DNA of 64,000 bases from Lepus europaeus (Eukaryota; Chordata; Mammalia; Lagomorpha; Leporidae), in contig NC_084831.1 of assembly GCF_033115175.1 (NCBI RefSeq), positions 15,725,138 through 15,789,137 of the forward strand. The letters are read 5' to 3'. The position numbers and the translations under genes are program-made. Positions 1 through 10,566 of this stretch are shown piece after piece. Within the stretch, counting starts at the first letter, position 1. Each line of letters opens with the position of its first letter. Below the pieces are notes generated by a model, which was given only the letters and a program-made list of their open reading frames with translations, did not search any database and was not told the origin of the DNA.

Positions 1-108
1 CGTTGCAGCCATTTGGGGAGTGAATCATTGGATGGAAGACCTCTCACTCTCTCTGGCCCTACCTCTCTCTGTAACTCTGTATTTCAAATAAATTTTTTAA
101 AAAAAGAA
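1..108 (+). repeat. C-SINE 3' end, cut by window start
   Basis: This is the last third of a lagomorph C-SINE. It shows the family's usual end: the 'GGGGAGTGAATCATTGGATGG' type box, a CT-rich stretch, 'CTCTGTAACTCTGTATTTC', then an AAATAAA tail. The same SINE copy recurs inverted at about 1831-2151, as part of an inverted duplication described separately. Confidence 0.9.
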
Positions 109-505
109 GTAACTTGTTCTTCTTCCCTTTGTTTGCAAAATAACCCTGGCAGTCATGTAAGACCACATCCTCACTGGCTCCTGTGAAAAGGAGAGGAACA
201 TAGCCAGGTGAAGATTGGTGGACTGAATTTACTAACACACCCCAAGCAAATAATTACCATACCTTCTAGTTTTTATTGAGACTATCACAGGATTGAAACA
301 GAGGAAACTGAGAGGCAATTAAACTCTCAAGACTTTCTGTGCATCCCAAATATTGACCACCCTATTACTGCCATCACCAGGGAATTCTCTCCCCAGGAAG
401 CATCAAAACCCCACCCTGGTGCATTCTAGAGTGTAAAAACGAGCATAAAATTGAAAAAGAAAATCTTCACTGCTGGGCAGGCACGAAGCACATGACCTGC
501 TATGG
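1..505 (+). repeat. Left arm of an inverted duplication
   Basis: Positions 1-140 and about 436-505 read as the reverse complement of 1787-1935 and 1727-1790, with few differences. The left arm holds about 295 extra bases (about 141-435) that the right arm lacks. The arm probably extends past the left edge. Because the SINE and its target-site sequence (AAGTAACTTGTTCTTC) are present in both arms, the duplication followed the SINE insertion. Confidence 0.8.
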
Positions 506-1010
506 AGGTGGAGTCTGTGGCCCAGCTTCTGTGGAGGGCAGAGGTCCACATGGGACCCCTGGCAATCACGTGTCCCATGGAGACTGCCATTTGGCAGCCA
601 CTTGTTTCACTGAGGACCGCCATATTTGAGGCAGAAGTCCCCCCCCCCTCCACTACGAGATGTGGAACCTCCCCATGTTAGAGACTGGGGTCTCACTTCC
701 TGGCGTGTGGTGTGGTTTCTAGGCCACAGAACCTATTCCACTAGCAAATGAAGACTGATATGTAAGATATTAACAAGGGAAACAGCATAATTCAAAAACT
801 TAACACACAACATTTTCTCCATGTGTAGTCTGTACATAGAAGATAAAGCCTTAGGTTACAGTTTGCCCCATAACATAAATTAACCTTGAACACAGGTTAT
901 GAACAACCTGGCAACACATATAAACCAGCAAACACTTACCAGCTGACCCTTCTCTTGCCACTGCTCTGCCCAAATCTCAATAACTCTAGTAGTTTTTAAT
1001 GGCCTCTCTC
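506..1010. other. Spacer of the inverted duplication, no gene seen
   Basis: This stretch is AT-rich apart from a run of Cs near 640. I recognise no coding frame, RNA gene or repeat family in it. It sits between the left arm and the L1 fragment. Confidence 0.5.
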
Positions 1011-1060
1011 TCTTCCTTCCTCCCTCCCTTCCTCCCTCCCTCCCTCCCTTCCTTCCTTCC
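1011..1060. repeat. Polypyrimidine (CCTT/CCTCC)n low-complexity tract
   Basis: The tract is nearly pure C/T, made of TTCC, CTCC and CCCT units. It directly abuts the L1 fragment, so it may mark a rearranged junction. Confidence 0.8.
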
Positions 1061-1726
1061 TATGATATTGATTCTTCCAATCCTTGAACATGGAAGATAC
1101 TTCCATGTTTTTGTATTTTCTTCTATTTCTTTCTTTAATGTTTTGTAATGCTCATCATAGAGATCTTCAACATCCTTGGTTAAATTAATTCCAGGTATTT
1201 GATTGTTTTTGTAGCTATCATGAATGAGATTGATCTTACAGGTTCTTTCTCAGCCATGACATTGTCTGTGTATACAAAGGCTGCTGGTTTTTGTGTATTG
1301 ATTTTATATCCTGTTACTTCACCAAACTCTTTTAAGAGTTCCAACAGTCTCTTAGTGGAGTCTTTTGGATCCCCTATATAGAGAGTCATGTCATCTGCAG
1401 ATAGGGATGGTTTGACTTCCTCTTTCCCAATTTGTATCCCTCTGATTTCATTTTCTTGCCTAATGGCTCTGGCTAAAACTTCCAGGACCGTATTGAATAG
1501 TAGTGGTGAGAATGGGCATCCTAGTCTGGCACCAGATCTCAGTGGGAATGCTTCCAACTTTTCCCCATTCAATAGGATGCTGGCCGTGGGTTTTTCATAA
1601 ATTGCCTTGACTGTGTTGAGGAATGTTCCTTCTGAACACAATTTGCTTAGAATGTTCATCATGAAAGGGTGTTGTATTTTATCAAACACTTTCTCTGCAT
1701 CTATCGAGATAATCATATGGTTTTCA
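1061..1726 (-). mobile_element. LINE-1 fragment, ORF2 reverse transcriptase part
   Basis: The minus strand encodes a stretch of L1 ORF2 reverse transcriptase: '[17 protein letters not shown]', '[14 protein letters not shown]', '[20 protein letters not shown]' and the catalytic box region, which reads 'LSADDM' where L1 normally has FADD. The frame continues to '[17 protein letters not shown]' and '[11 protein letters not shown]'. It is truncated at both ends and has no endonuclease or ORF1, so it is dead. It lies wholly within the spacer of the inverted duplication and may have been there when the inversion formed. Confidence 0.93.
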
Positions 1727-1935
1727 CCATAGCAGGTCATGTGCTTCGTGCCTGCTCAGCAGTGAAGATTTTCGTTTTCAATTTTATGCTCGTTACTTTG
1801 CAAAGAAAGAGGAGAAGAACAAGTTACTTCTTTTTTTGAAAATTTTATTTGAAATACAGAGTTACAGAGAGAGGTAGGGCCAGAGAGAGTGAGAGGTCTT
1901 CCATCCAATGATTCACTCCCCAATTGGTTGCAACG
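1727..1935 (-). repeat. Right arm of the inverted duplication
   Basis: Reverse-complementing this segment gives the sequence at the start of the window, including the end of one SINE, its target-site sequence and the 'GAGCATAAAATTG...CACGAAGCACATGACCTGC' block. Compared with the left arm it lacks about 295 bases, probably lost by deletion at a short match (GCAAA.TA). Confidence 0.8.
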
Positions 1936-2152
1936 GCCAGAGCTGATCTGATCTGAATAGGAACCAGGAGCTTCCTCTAGGTCTCCCAGTGGGTGCAGGG
2001 GCCCAAGGACTTGGGCCATCTTCTACTGCTTTCCCAGGCCATAGCAGAGAGCTGGATTGGAAATGGAGCAGACAGGACTTGAACCGGCACCCATATGGGA
2101 TGCTGGCACTGCAGGCTGTGGCTTTAACTCACTGCACCATAGCACCGGCCCT
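1831..2152 (-). repeat. C-SINE, full length, with target-site duplication
   Basis: A complete C-SINE in minus orientation. It begins with the T-rich complement of its tail and ends with the complement of the GGCCGGTGCTATGG head. A 14-base target-site duplication, GAACAAGTTACTTC, flanks it at 1817-1830 and 2153-2166. Confidence 0.93.
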
Positions 2153-2166
2153 GAACAAGTTACTTC

Positions 2167-2885
2167 TCTTATGACAGCGTGTAGTCCTTTCCCTCCAAAC
2201 ACCTGAGAGACTCTGCATTAAAGCTCCTCTTCCCAGATGCATGCAGTCATGTACTTGTATTTCCTTAATAATTGTCCATTGGGAGAATAAACGGATGATC
2301 TGACGTCCGCCAGCCACTGGCATCTTCAGTATACCTCGCTGCTGGGCCCATCCGATCTCAGACTCAGTACAGTGAGGCTCTTCAGTCATTAGTGAATGAC
2401 AGCCATTTCTGAGAACCGCAGGACTGCCTGTCGTACAGCTAATACCTCCTTTCCATACTTACCGGGGGAATTGTTTGCAGTCCGTAGGCCTCTTTCTCCG
2501 CAGATTGCTGCGTGTGCACATAACACAAGGGAAGCATATTTGGAATCCGGATGTGTATGAACTCATTGACCTTTTCCTAATGGCAAACTTGCTGTTGTGA
2601 TGAGTTGACCTCCTGAGTGGAAGTTCCTTGGCGATGCCTGAGCTGCTGTTACCGGGGTAAGATTACAATGGCCTAATCTGCCTTCCTGATCCTTCCTTCA
2701 CGTGACTGCTGCCATCAGCAAGCCAGCCAACATCTGGGTTCTCTGGAGACTCAGCCCTCAGGTCAGCTGTACTGAATGCACTTCTTCTATGGTTCCCACA
2801 GAGTGAGTTAGCTCTTCAGTGCCCTCTAGTGGCAAAAGAGTAACTGGGTTAGGACTTGGCACACATTAAGAGTATTTCAGTCTGA
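2167..2885. other. Unassigned sequence, no gene seen
   Basis: Moderate GC content without a long frame of protein-like composition. An 86-codon minus frame overlaps the SINE boundary and looks like chance. I see no recognisable repeat family, though very old repeats would escape reading by eye. Confidence 0.4.
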
Positions 2886-3005
2886 CAATAATAGTTATTA
2901 ACAATATATAATATATTATATTATAATTATATACCATTATATATTATAATATTAGCGATATATTATAAATTGTATACATAATATATATATATAATATATA
3001 ACAAT
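2886..3005. repeat. AT-rich (TATAATATAT) low-complexity tract
   Basis: Almost pure A/T made of imperfect ATATTATAAT units. It is partly self-complementary and could extrude a cruciform. Confidence 0.8.
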
Positions 3006-3238
3006 AGTTATTGAGTCTAACAAGAGTGCCTGATATTTTGTGAGACATCCTCCTGTTAGCTATTGATGTCCTTTAATTTTTTTTTCTTTTGACAGATGGA
3101 GTTTCTCTGCACGGCTCTGAACTGTAGACTCCCGCCCATGGCCCCTGTCTGCGCTCAGATTCTGGCATGGAATCTCCTGTTTACCCTTCTTACCTCTATC
3201 CTTTAATAAAGTCCTCACATTCCTGTGTGTTTCTGTTC

Positions 3239-4838
3239 TTTTTTTTTTTTAAGAAAACTTTTATTTAATAAATATAAATTTATTTAATAAATATGAATTA
3301 TAGAGGCTTTTCGCCCCATAACCTTCCTCCCACTCACAAACCATCCCATCTGCTACTCTCTCTCCCATCCTATTCTTCATTAAGATTCATTTTTAATTAT
3401 CTTTATATACAAAAGATCAACTTGGTATATGCTATGTAAAGATTTCAACAGATTGCACCCACACAGACACACAAAGTATAGAGTACTGTTTGAATACTAG
3501 TTTTACCATTAATTCACATAGTACAACATATTAAGGACAGAGATCCTACATGGGGAGCAAGTGCACAGTGACACCTGTTGTTGATTTAACAATTGACACT
3601 CTTATTTATGACATCAGTAATCACCTGAGGCTCTTGTCATGAGCTGCCAAGGCTATGGAAGCCTCTTGAGTTCACCAACTCTGACCTTATTTAGACAAGG
3701 CCATAATCAAAGTGGAAGTTCTCTCCTCCCTTCAGAGAAAGGTACCTCCTTCTGTGATGGCCCATTATTTCCGCTGGGATCTCACTCATAGAGATCTTTC
3801 ATTTAGGTCATTTTCTGCCACAGTGTCTTGGCTTTCCATGCCTGAGATAGTCTCATGGGCTTTTTAGCCAGATCTGAATGCCTTAAAGGCTGATTCTGAG
3901 GCCAGAATGCTGTTTAGGGCATTTGCCATTTATGAATCTGCTGTGTATCCTGCTTCCCATGTAGGATCATTCTCTTCTTTTTAAGTCTATAAATTATTAT
4001 TAGCAGACACTGGTCTTATTGATGTGATCCCTTTGACACTTAATCCTATCTTTATGATCAATTATGAACTTAAACTGATCACTTTAACTAGTAAGGTGGC
4101 ATGGGTATGTGCCAACTTAATGGAATTGGAGTCCCATAGCATTCTTTTTATTTATTTGACAGATAGAGTTCTAGACAGTGAGAGAGAGAGACAGAGAAAG
4201 GACTTCCTTCCATTGGTTCACTCCCCAAATGGCTGCCATGGCTGGTGCTGAGAGGATCCAAAGCCCGGAGCCAGGTGCTTCTTCCTGGTCTCCCATGAGG
4301 GTGTAGGGGCCCAAGCACTTGGGCCATCCTCCACTGCCCTCCCAGGCCACAGCAGAGAGCTGGACTGGAAGAGGAGCAACCGGGACTAGAATCCGGCCAC
4401 CTACATGGGATGCTGGTTCAGCAGGTGGAGGATTAACCAAGTGAGCCACAGCACAGCCCCCCCCCCCCCCCATGGCATGTTTTTAGCTCTACCATTAGGG
4501 ATAAGTTGAGTGAGCATGTGCCAAACTGGATGCTTCCTCCCTCTCTTATAACCACTCTTTTTTTTCAAACAGGGATCAATTTTCAGTTAAATTTAAACAC
4601 CAAAGAATAATTGTGTGTTAATTAAAGAGTTCAACCATTAAAGAGTTAAGTAGATAAAGAAAATAACAGAAAGAATAAAATAGTAAGCTGTTCCTCGATA
4701 GTAAGGACAGGGCTGACAAGTCACTGTTTCTCATGGTGTCAGTTTCACTTCTATAGTTTTCCTTTTAGGTGCTCAGTTAGTTGTCACAGGTTGGGGAGAA
4801 CATATGCTATTTGTCCCTTTGGGACTGGTTTATTCCAC
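3239..4838 (-). mobile_element. L1 3' UTR
   Basis: On the minus strand this is the long noncoding 3' region I recall for rabbit L1. It ends in 'TTTATATTTATTAAATAAAAG' and the A-tail, and it shares blocks such as 'CACTTTGATTATGGCCTTG'. No protein frame is expected or seen. A C-SINE splits it near 4147-4467. Confidence 0.82.
4147..4467 (-). repeat. C-SINE inserted in the L1 3' UTR
   Basis: The T-rich start 'TTTTTATTTATTTGACAGATAGAG' and the end 'GTGAGCCACAGCACAGCCCC' mark a complete minus-strand element. It is followed by a run of about 16 Cs. The flanks CCATAGCATTCTTTTT and CCATGGCATGTTTTT resemble each other and may be a decayed target-site duplication. Confidence 0.88.
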
Positions 4839-7195
4839 TCAGCATGATGTTTTCCAGATTCTTCCATTTTGTTGCAAATGACCGGTTTTCATTTTTTTTA
4901 AAATCACTGTGTAGTATTCTATAGAGTACATATCCCATAATTTCTTTATCCAGTCTTCTGTTGATAGGCATTTAGGTTGAGTCCATGTCTTAGCTATTGT
5001 GAATTGAGCTGCAATAAACATTGAGGTGCAGATAGCTCTTTTATTTGCCAGTTTAATTTCCCTTGGGTAGATTCTGAGGAGTGGGATGGCTGGGTCGTGT
5101 GATTTCTGAGGAACCTCCAAACTGTCTTCCAGGGTGGCTTCACCAGTTTGCATTCCCACCAACAGTGGATTAGTGTGCCTTTGTCCTCACATCCTCGCCA
5201 GCATCTGTTGCTAGTTGATTTCTGTATGTGTGCCATTCTAACTGGGGTGAGATGAAACCTCATTGTGGTTTTGATTTGCATTTCCCTGATGGCTAGTGAA
5301 CCTGAACATTTTTTCATGTGTCTGTTGGCCGTTTGGATTTCCTCTTTTGAAAAATGTCTATTTAGGTCCTTGGCCCATCTCTTATGTGGGTTGTTTGTTT
5401 TGTTGTTGTGGAGTTTCTTGATCTCTTTGTAGATTCTGGTTATTAATCCTTTATCAGTTGCATAATTTGCAGGTATTTTCTCCCATTCTGTCAGTTGCCT
5501 CTTCAACTTCCTGTTTCTTTTGCAGTACAGAAACTTCTCAACTTCATGTAATCCCAATTGTTAATTGTGGCTTTGACTGCCTGTGCCTTTGGGGTCTTTT
5601 CCAAGAAGTCTTTACCTGTGCCTATATCTTGCAGGGTTTCTCTGATGTTCTCTAATAATTTGATGGTGTCAGGTCATAGATTTGGATCTTTAATCCGTGT
5701 TGAGTGGATTTTTGTGTAAGGTGTAAGGTAGGAATCTTGCTTCATATTCTGCATGTGGAAATCCAGTTTTCCCAGTACCATTTGTTGAATAGACTGTCCT
5801 TGCTCCAGGAACTGGTTTTAGCTCTTTGATCAAATATAAGTTGGTTGTAGATGCTTGGACTGATTTCTGGTGTTTCATTTCTGTTCCATGGGTCTATTCA
5901 TCTGTTTCTGTACCACTACCATGCTGTCTTGATTACAACTGCCCTATAATATGGCTTGAATCTGGCATTGTGATGCCTCCTGCTCTGTTTTGTTGTACAA
6001 GATTGCTTTTGCTATTCAAGGTCTCCTATGCCTCTATATGAATTTCAGCATCATTTTTTCCAGATCTGAGAAGATTGTCTTTGGTATTTTGATTGGTGTC
6101 GCATTGAATCTATAAATTGCTTTTGGGAGAATGGACATTTGGATGATATTGATTCTTCCAATCCATGAACATGGAAGATTGTTCCATTTTTTGGTATCCT
6201 CTTCTATTTCTTTCTTTCAAGTTTTGTAATTCTTATCATAGAGATCTTTGACATCCTTGGTTAAGTTTATTCCAAGGTATTTGATTGTTTTTGTAGCTAT
6301 TGTGAATGGGATTGATCTTAGAAGTTCTTCCTCAGCCATGACATTGCCTGTGTATACAAAGGCTGTTGATTTTTGTGTATTGATTTTATATCCTGCTACT
6401 TTGCCAAACTCTTCTATGAGTTCCAATAGTCTCTTAGTGGAATTCTTTGGCTCCCCTAAATAAAGAATCATATCGTCAGCAAAGAGGGATGGTTTGACCT
6501 CTTCCTTCCCAATTTGTATCCTTTTACTTTCTTTTTCTTGCCTAATGGCTCTGGCTAAAACTTCCAGCACTGTATTGAATTGCAGTGGTGAGAATGGGCA
6601 TCCCTTTCTGACACCAGATCCCAGAGGAATGCTTCCAGCTTTTCCCCATTCAACAGGACACTGGCCATGGGTTTGTCATGAATTGTCTTGATTGTGTTGA
6701 GGAATGTTCCTTCTATAGCCAATTTGCTTAGAGTTTTCATCATGAAAGGGTGTTGTATTTTATCAAATGCTTTCTCTGCATCTATCGAGAGAATCATATG
6801 GTTTTTCTTCTGCAGTTGTTTATGTGGTATATCACATTGATTGATATGTGAACATTGAACCATCCCTGCACACCAGGGAGAAATCCCACTTGGTCTGGTT
6901 GGATGATCTTTCTGATGTGTTGTTGAATTCTATTGGCCAGAATCTTATTGAGGATTTTTGCGTCTATGTTCATAAGAGAAACTGGTCTGTAATTCTCTTT
7001 CTCTGCTGCATCGTTTTCAGATTTAGGAATTAATGTGATGCTGGATTCGTAGAAAGAATTTGGGAGGATTCCTGCTCTTTCAATTGTTCTGAAAAGTTTG
7101 AGAAGAATTGGAGTTAGTTCTTTAAATTTCTGGTAGAAGTCTGCTCTGACTAATTGGAGATCCTCTGAGAGCAATCTGGCATTTCTCTCTTGCAC
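4839..7195 (-). pseudogene. L1 ORF2 remnant (reverse transcriptase and C-terminus)
   Basis: Read from high to low coordinates the minus strand gives '[19 protein letters not shown]', '[21 protein letters not shown]', '[16 protein letters not shown]', '[19 protein letters not shown]', then the catalytic box '[13 protein letters not shown]' (canonical FADD), and finally the zinc-knuckle-like end '[24 protein letters not shown]' with '[22 protein letters not shown]'. The pieces lie in several frames, so it is not translatable. The endonuclease domain and the first part of the reverse transcriptase are absent. It cannot support retrotransposition. Confidence 0.9.
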
Positions 7196-7799
7196 GTTTT
7201 AGAATCTTGTAATTATGTTTCACTGTGGTGAGTTTGATTACAATGTGTCGTGGTGAGGATCTTTTCTGGTCATGTCTATTGGGAGTTCTGTGTGCTTCCT
7301 GTACTTGGTCTCTTTCTTTCTCCAAACCCAGGAAGTTTTCTGCTAGTATCTCCCTAAAAAGGCCTTCTAATCCTTTCTCTCTCTCCATGCCTTCAGGAAC
7401 TGCTAGAACCCGAATGTTGGGTTTTTAAATAGTATCTTGTAGATTCCCAACAATATTTTTTGGATTTCTAATTTCCTCTTCTTGTCTTTGGTTTGACTGT
7501 ATACTTTCCTGTGCTCCATCTTCTAAGTCCGATAGTCTCTCTTCTGCCTCACTGCTTCTGTTTTTAAGGCTCTCCATTGTGTTTTTTATTTGTTCTATTA
7601 AATTCTTCATTTCATTTTGACTCCTCCTTAATATTTCACTTTCATGAGAGAGATTTTCTTTCGTGTCCTGCATGGATCTCAGTAGTTTGAACGTTTGTTT
7701 TTGATTACTTCTAAGTATTCTTATCATCAATATTTTGAGTTCCATTTCTTGCATTTCTTCTATCTCATTGTCTTCACACTCTTTGTAATGAAGTGTCAT
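7122..7799 (-). pseudogene. L1 ORF1 remnant (coiled-coil RNA-binding protein)
   Basis: The first piece, starting 'MTLHYKECEDNEIEEMQEME', is rich in Glu, Lys, Leu and Gln with heptad spacing ('MKNLIEQIKNTMESLKNR', 'SEAEERLSDLEDG'), as in the L1 ORF1 coiled coil. The second piece ('REILAENFLGLEKERDQVQEAH', '[18 protein letters not shown]') matches the RRM and C-terminal domain. A stop separates the two pieces. The end runs directly into ORF2 reverse transcriptase sequence, so the last part of ORF1 is deleted. Confidence 0.88.
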
Positions 7800-9290
7800 G
7801 TTCTTTCGGGAGTGTCATGCTGTCTTCCTTACTCTTGTTTCTTGGGTTGTGTTTGTTGTTCGGCATTTGTGGAGATACTCGGTTTCTTTTTTTCCACAGT
7901 GGTGGCTTTTTTCATTGTACTATGACTCTGTAGATAAGTAGACCTTCTGCTCTCAGTGAATCTTTAGAGACTGTGGTGGGTGTGGCCAGAGAGCTCTGTT
8001 CAGTTCTTCAGGGTTAAGGCCATGCCTAAAGTGACACACCCAGGGTTGGTGTGGTAAATCAATCTCTCTCTCTCTCTCCCTCTCTCTTAATCAGAAAGGA
8101 AGTAATTCCACTCAGCTGAGTTCTGCTCCATGGTGATCAGTGCCTGGGCACTAGCCCCAGTGGGTATAACATTCGTCTGCTCGGTCCCAAGGACCACACA
8201 AAGGATCTGTGTACTCCTTGGTGTAAGCTCAGATTCCCCCAAGTGTCTCTTACCGGGTAGCCAGGGCTGCCCGGCCTGTGGTATCTCCCCCGAGACTACT
8301 CAAAGTCTCAGCCACACACCTCAGTTTTGTTTTTTGTTTTGTTTTGTTTTTTCTCACGGTCCTGGTTCAGAAGCTCCACACACTCAGCAGGTCTCAGCCA
8401 CCTGTTATTATTATTATTTTTTTTTTTTTTTGACAGGCAGAGTGGACAGTGAGAGAGAGAGACAGAGAGAAAGGTCTTCCTTTTGCCGTTGGTTCACCCT
8501 CCAATGGCCGCCACGGCCGGCGCGCTGCGGCCAGCGCACCGCGCTGATCCGATGGCAGGAGCCAGGTGCTTCTCCTGGTCTCCAATGGGGTGTAGGGCCC
8601 AAGGACTTGGGCCATCCTCCACTGCACTCCCTGGCCACAGCAGAGAGCTGGCCTGGAAGAGGGGCAACTGGGACAGGATTGGTGCCCCGACCGGGATTAG
8701 AACCTGGTGTGCCGGCGCCGCAAGGCGGAGGATTAGCCTAGTGAGCCGCTGCGCCGGCTCAGCCACCTGTTACTACTCCCGACCAGAGTCAGGTTTCTCT
8801 GCTCAGTGGATTGCCGGGTACATCCCCGAGCTAGCGCAGCTGTTACATATGTCCAAAGGGTGCCCGCTCTGTTGGCTCATATGCTTTAGTAAGGTGATTG
8901 GAGAGAGAGAATTGTGTCCCTACCATCCCTTTTAATTTTTCTCTCCTCTAGCTAGGTGGTGCAGTTTCCCTCATGGGGCTTCAAGCCTCGATCCCTCTAG
9001 GCTCCTCTGCCACTTTTCCACCAGTGTCTCGGGCTACTGCGGTTTGTCTCACCTCCCTTTCCAGCGCTGTGCGGAGCCTCTCGGCAGCTGGGTCCCGAGC
9101 TGTGGGCGCCCATGCTCTCCATGTAGATCCACTGTGTCCCTCTAATTACGGAGGAGTTTCCTCTGCTGTTTTATCCCTAACTCTTCCCTGAGACTACACT
9201 GTCTCCACTTTTATCAAACTATCTTCTGGACTAGATCAGCAAGCTCCCTCTTTAGGCTGCCGTATTGGAACCGTGCCTCTCACTTTCTAA
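7800..9290 (-). mobile_element. L1 5' UTR
   Basis: GC-richer, non-coding sequence upstream of ORF1 on the minus strand, split by a young C-SINE at 8413-8757. By position it should contain the internal promoter of the L1. The far end (about 9290) is estimated from the change in composition. Confidence 0.65.
8413..8757 (-). repeat. Young C-SINE inserted in the L1 5' UTR
   Basis: A full-length GC-rich C-SINE with an uninterrupted T-run, still rich in CpG, which points to a recent insertion. The flanks share CTCAGCCACCTGTTA on both sides (about 8393-8407 and 8758-8772), a clear target-site duplication. Long open frames here on both strands are artefacts of the SINE. Confidence 0.95.
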
Positions 9291-10477
9291 ATCTTAAACA
9301 AGAAAGAATGAAGAGGCCAAGGCAACGTTGGCTGTCTGACAAGGGCACAAGGGGAGGCCTTTCTCCGCAGGGCGTGAGAACCACAAGCTGCGGTCCTCTT
9401 GGTGGGTTTAGATTTATTGATACAAAAAAGCCAGAGTCTCCTGGAGACCTCGCTGAGGATCACTATATTCTTGGAAATCTCTGAGAAACGACCTCTGCAC
9501 AAAATGACCTCATGGACAGCTGAGCTGTTGGATGGACTGGAGCCTCCTAGAGTAACCCAACCCCTTCTGATGCTTCAGTTACCTGCAATAAAAGCCTAGA
9601 GGGAACTCCAGTCTGTGGGCTAGATGGTAAGCAGTTAGACCTGACTTAGGGATAAGAGGGTCCTTGGGGAAGGTCTTCAGTTTCCTGCTATAATCCACCT
9701 GAGAGTATGTCTTATTACAGACTAGTGACTTGTAAATGAGAGTTAACAATGTAAGTGGCTGAGAGAAATACAAACAGTGGTAAATACCTTAGCTTGTGTG
9801 GCCTGGTGGAAAGAACATAGAGAAATTAGCAAACTCAGGGAGCGAGTATTAAATGAGCTACTAGAACTAAATAGTATGAAGGGCTATGGGAAGGACATGT
9901 GTGATGAATGGGTTTGTTTGAGCAGGGTGTTCATGGTTACTAGCCGAGTTAAACTAACAGGTAAGTGTTCCAATCTTCGTAATCGATTGTTATAAGTAGA
10001 TATTCTGATTCTTTGCAAAATAACCACCACATTTTTTGTAATCGAATATTGTATAATTTAGCATCACTTTGAGTCTCTGTTCTATTCTATCTCAAATATC
10101 AAGTAAATCTTTAAAATCAAAGAAATTGTTACACAGCTATGGAAATCAGGATTAGGGAGGGGTTACCCATAATACGAGGTCAATGGCTTAAAGTGGACGG
10201 GAAACAGACTTTGTTATCATAAGGAAGATTCATTAAATCTATAAGGATCACAAATGAGTGGTCATTTGCAGAATTTATGAGAACAGCAAAGAATGTGTAA
10301 GATGAACAGTGGATGTAACTTAGGGTATAAAAATGAAGCCTGGTGTCCCTCATAGGAGCCATGCCGTCAGCCTTGCTGTGAGCTTGTCTCTCATTTGTCC
10401 CCATGCCGAGGCCTCCCACACCGTCAGGAACCCCTGGACCTTCTGGACCTGGACTCCAGCAAAAAGAAAGAGGAAAA
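9291..10477. other. Unassigned sequence, no gene seen
   Basis: About 1.2 kb of moderate-GC then AT-rich DNA. It has scattered promoter-like and poly(A)-like words (TATAAAAATG near 10325, AATAAAAG near 9588) but no frame over 90 codons and no repeat I can name. Confidence 0.4.
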
Positions 10478-10566
10478 AGAGAGAGAGAGAGAGAGGGAGG
10501 TAGAAAGGAAGGAAGGAAGGAAGGAAGGAAGGAAGGAAGGAAGGAAGGAAGGAAGGAAGGAAGGGA
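10478..10566 (+). repeat. (GA)n then (GGAA)n microsatellite
   Basis: A short (GA)n stretch passes into about 15 tandem GGAA units. Open frames across it encode only Lys-Glu-Gly-Arg repeats and are not genes. Confidence 0.95.

Larger units (their letters stand above)
3239..9290 (-). mobile_element. LINE-1, rabbit-type, internally deleted
   Basis: An L1 read on the minus strand. The A-tail complement is at 3239. A long 3' UTR covers about 3250-4840, ORF2 about 4839-7150, ORF1 about 7150-7799, and a 5' UTR runs from about 7800 to about 9290. Part of ORF1 and the ORF2 endonuclease region are missing (see the ORF1 and ORF2 entries). Two C-SINEs have inserted, at about 4147 and 8413. The 5' boundary is approximate because I could not find a clear target-site duplication. 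Confidence 0.88.

Noticed and set aside
263-1060. Possible extra gene in the spacer of the inverted duplication
   Set aside because: No frame over about 75 codons, no splice-site pattern and AT-rich composition.
3060-3238. Possible solo LTR-type end (TTTAATAAAGTCC near 3200)
   Set aside because: A poly(A)-like signal alone is too little; no paired repeat, primer site or internal part was seen.
8130-8938. Frames of 74-203 codons on both strands around a SINE
   Set aside because: They lie across a young C-SINE whose GC-rich body lacks stops in several frames; the same peptide patterns recur at every other C-SINE.
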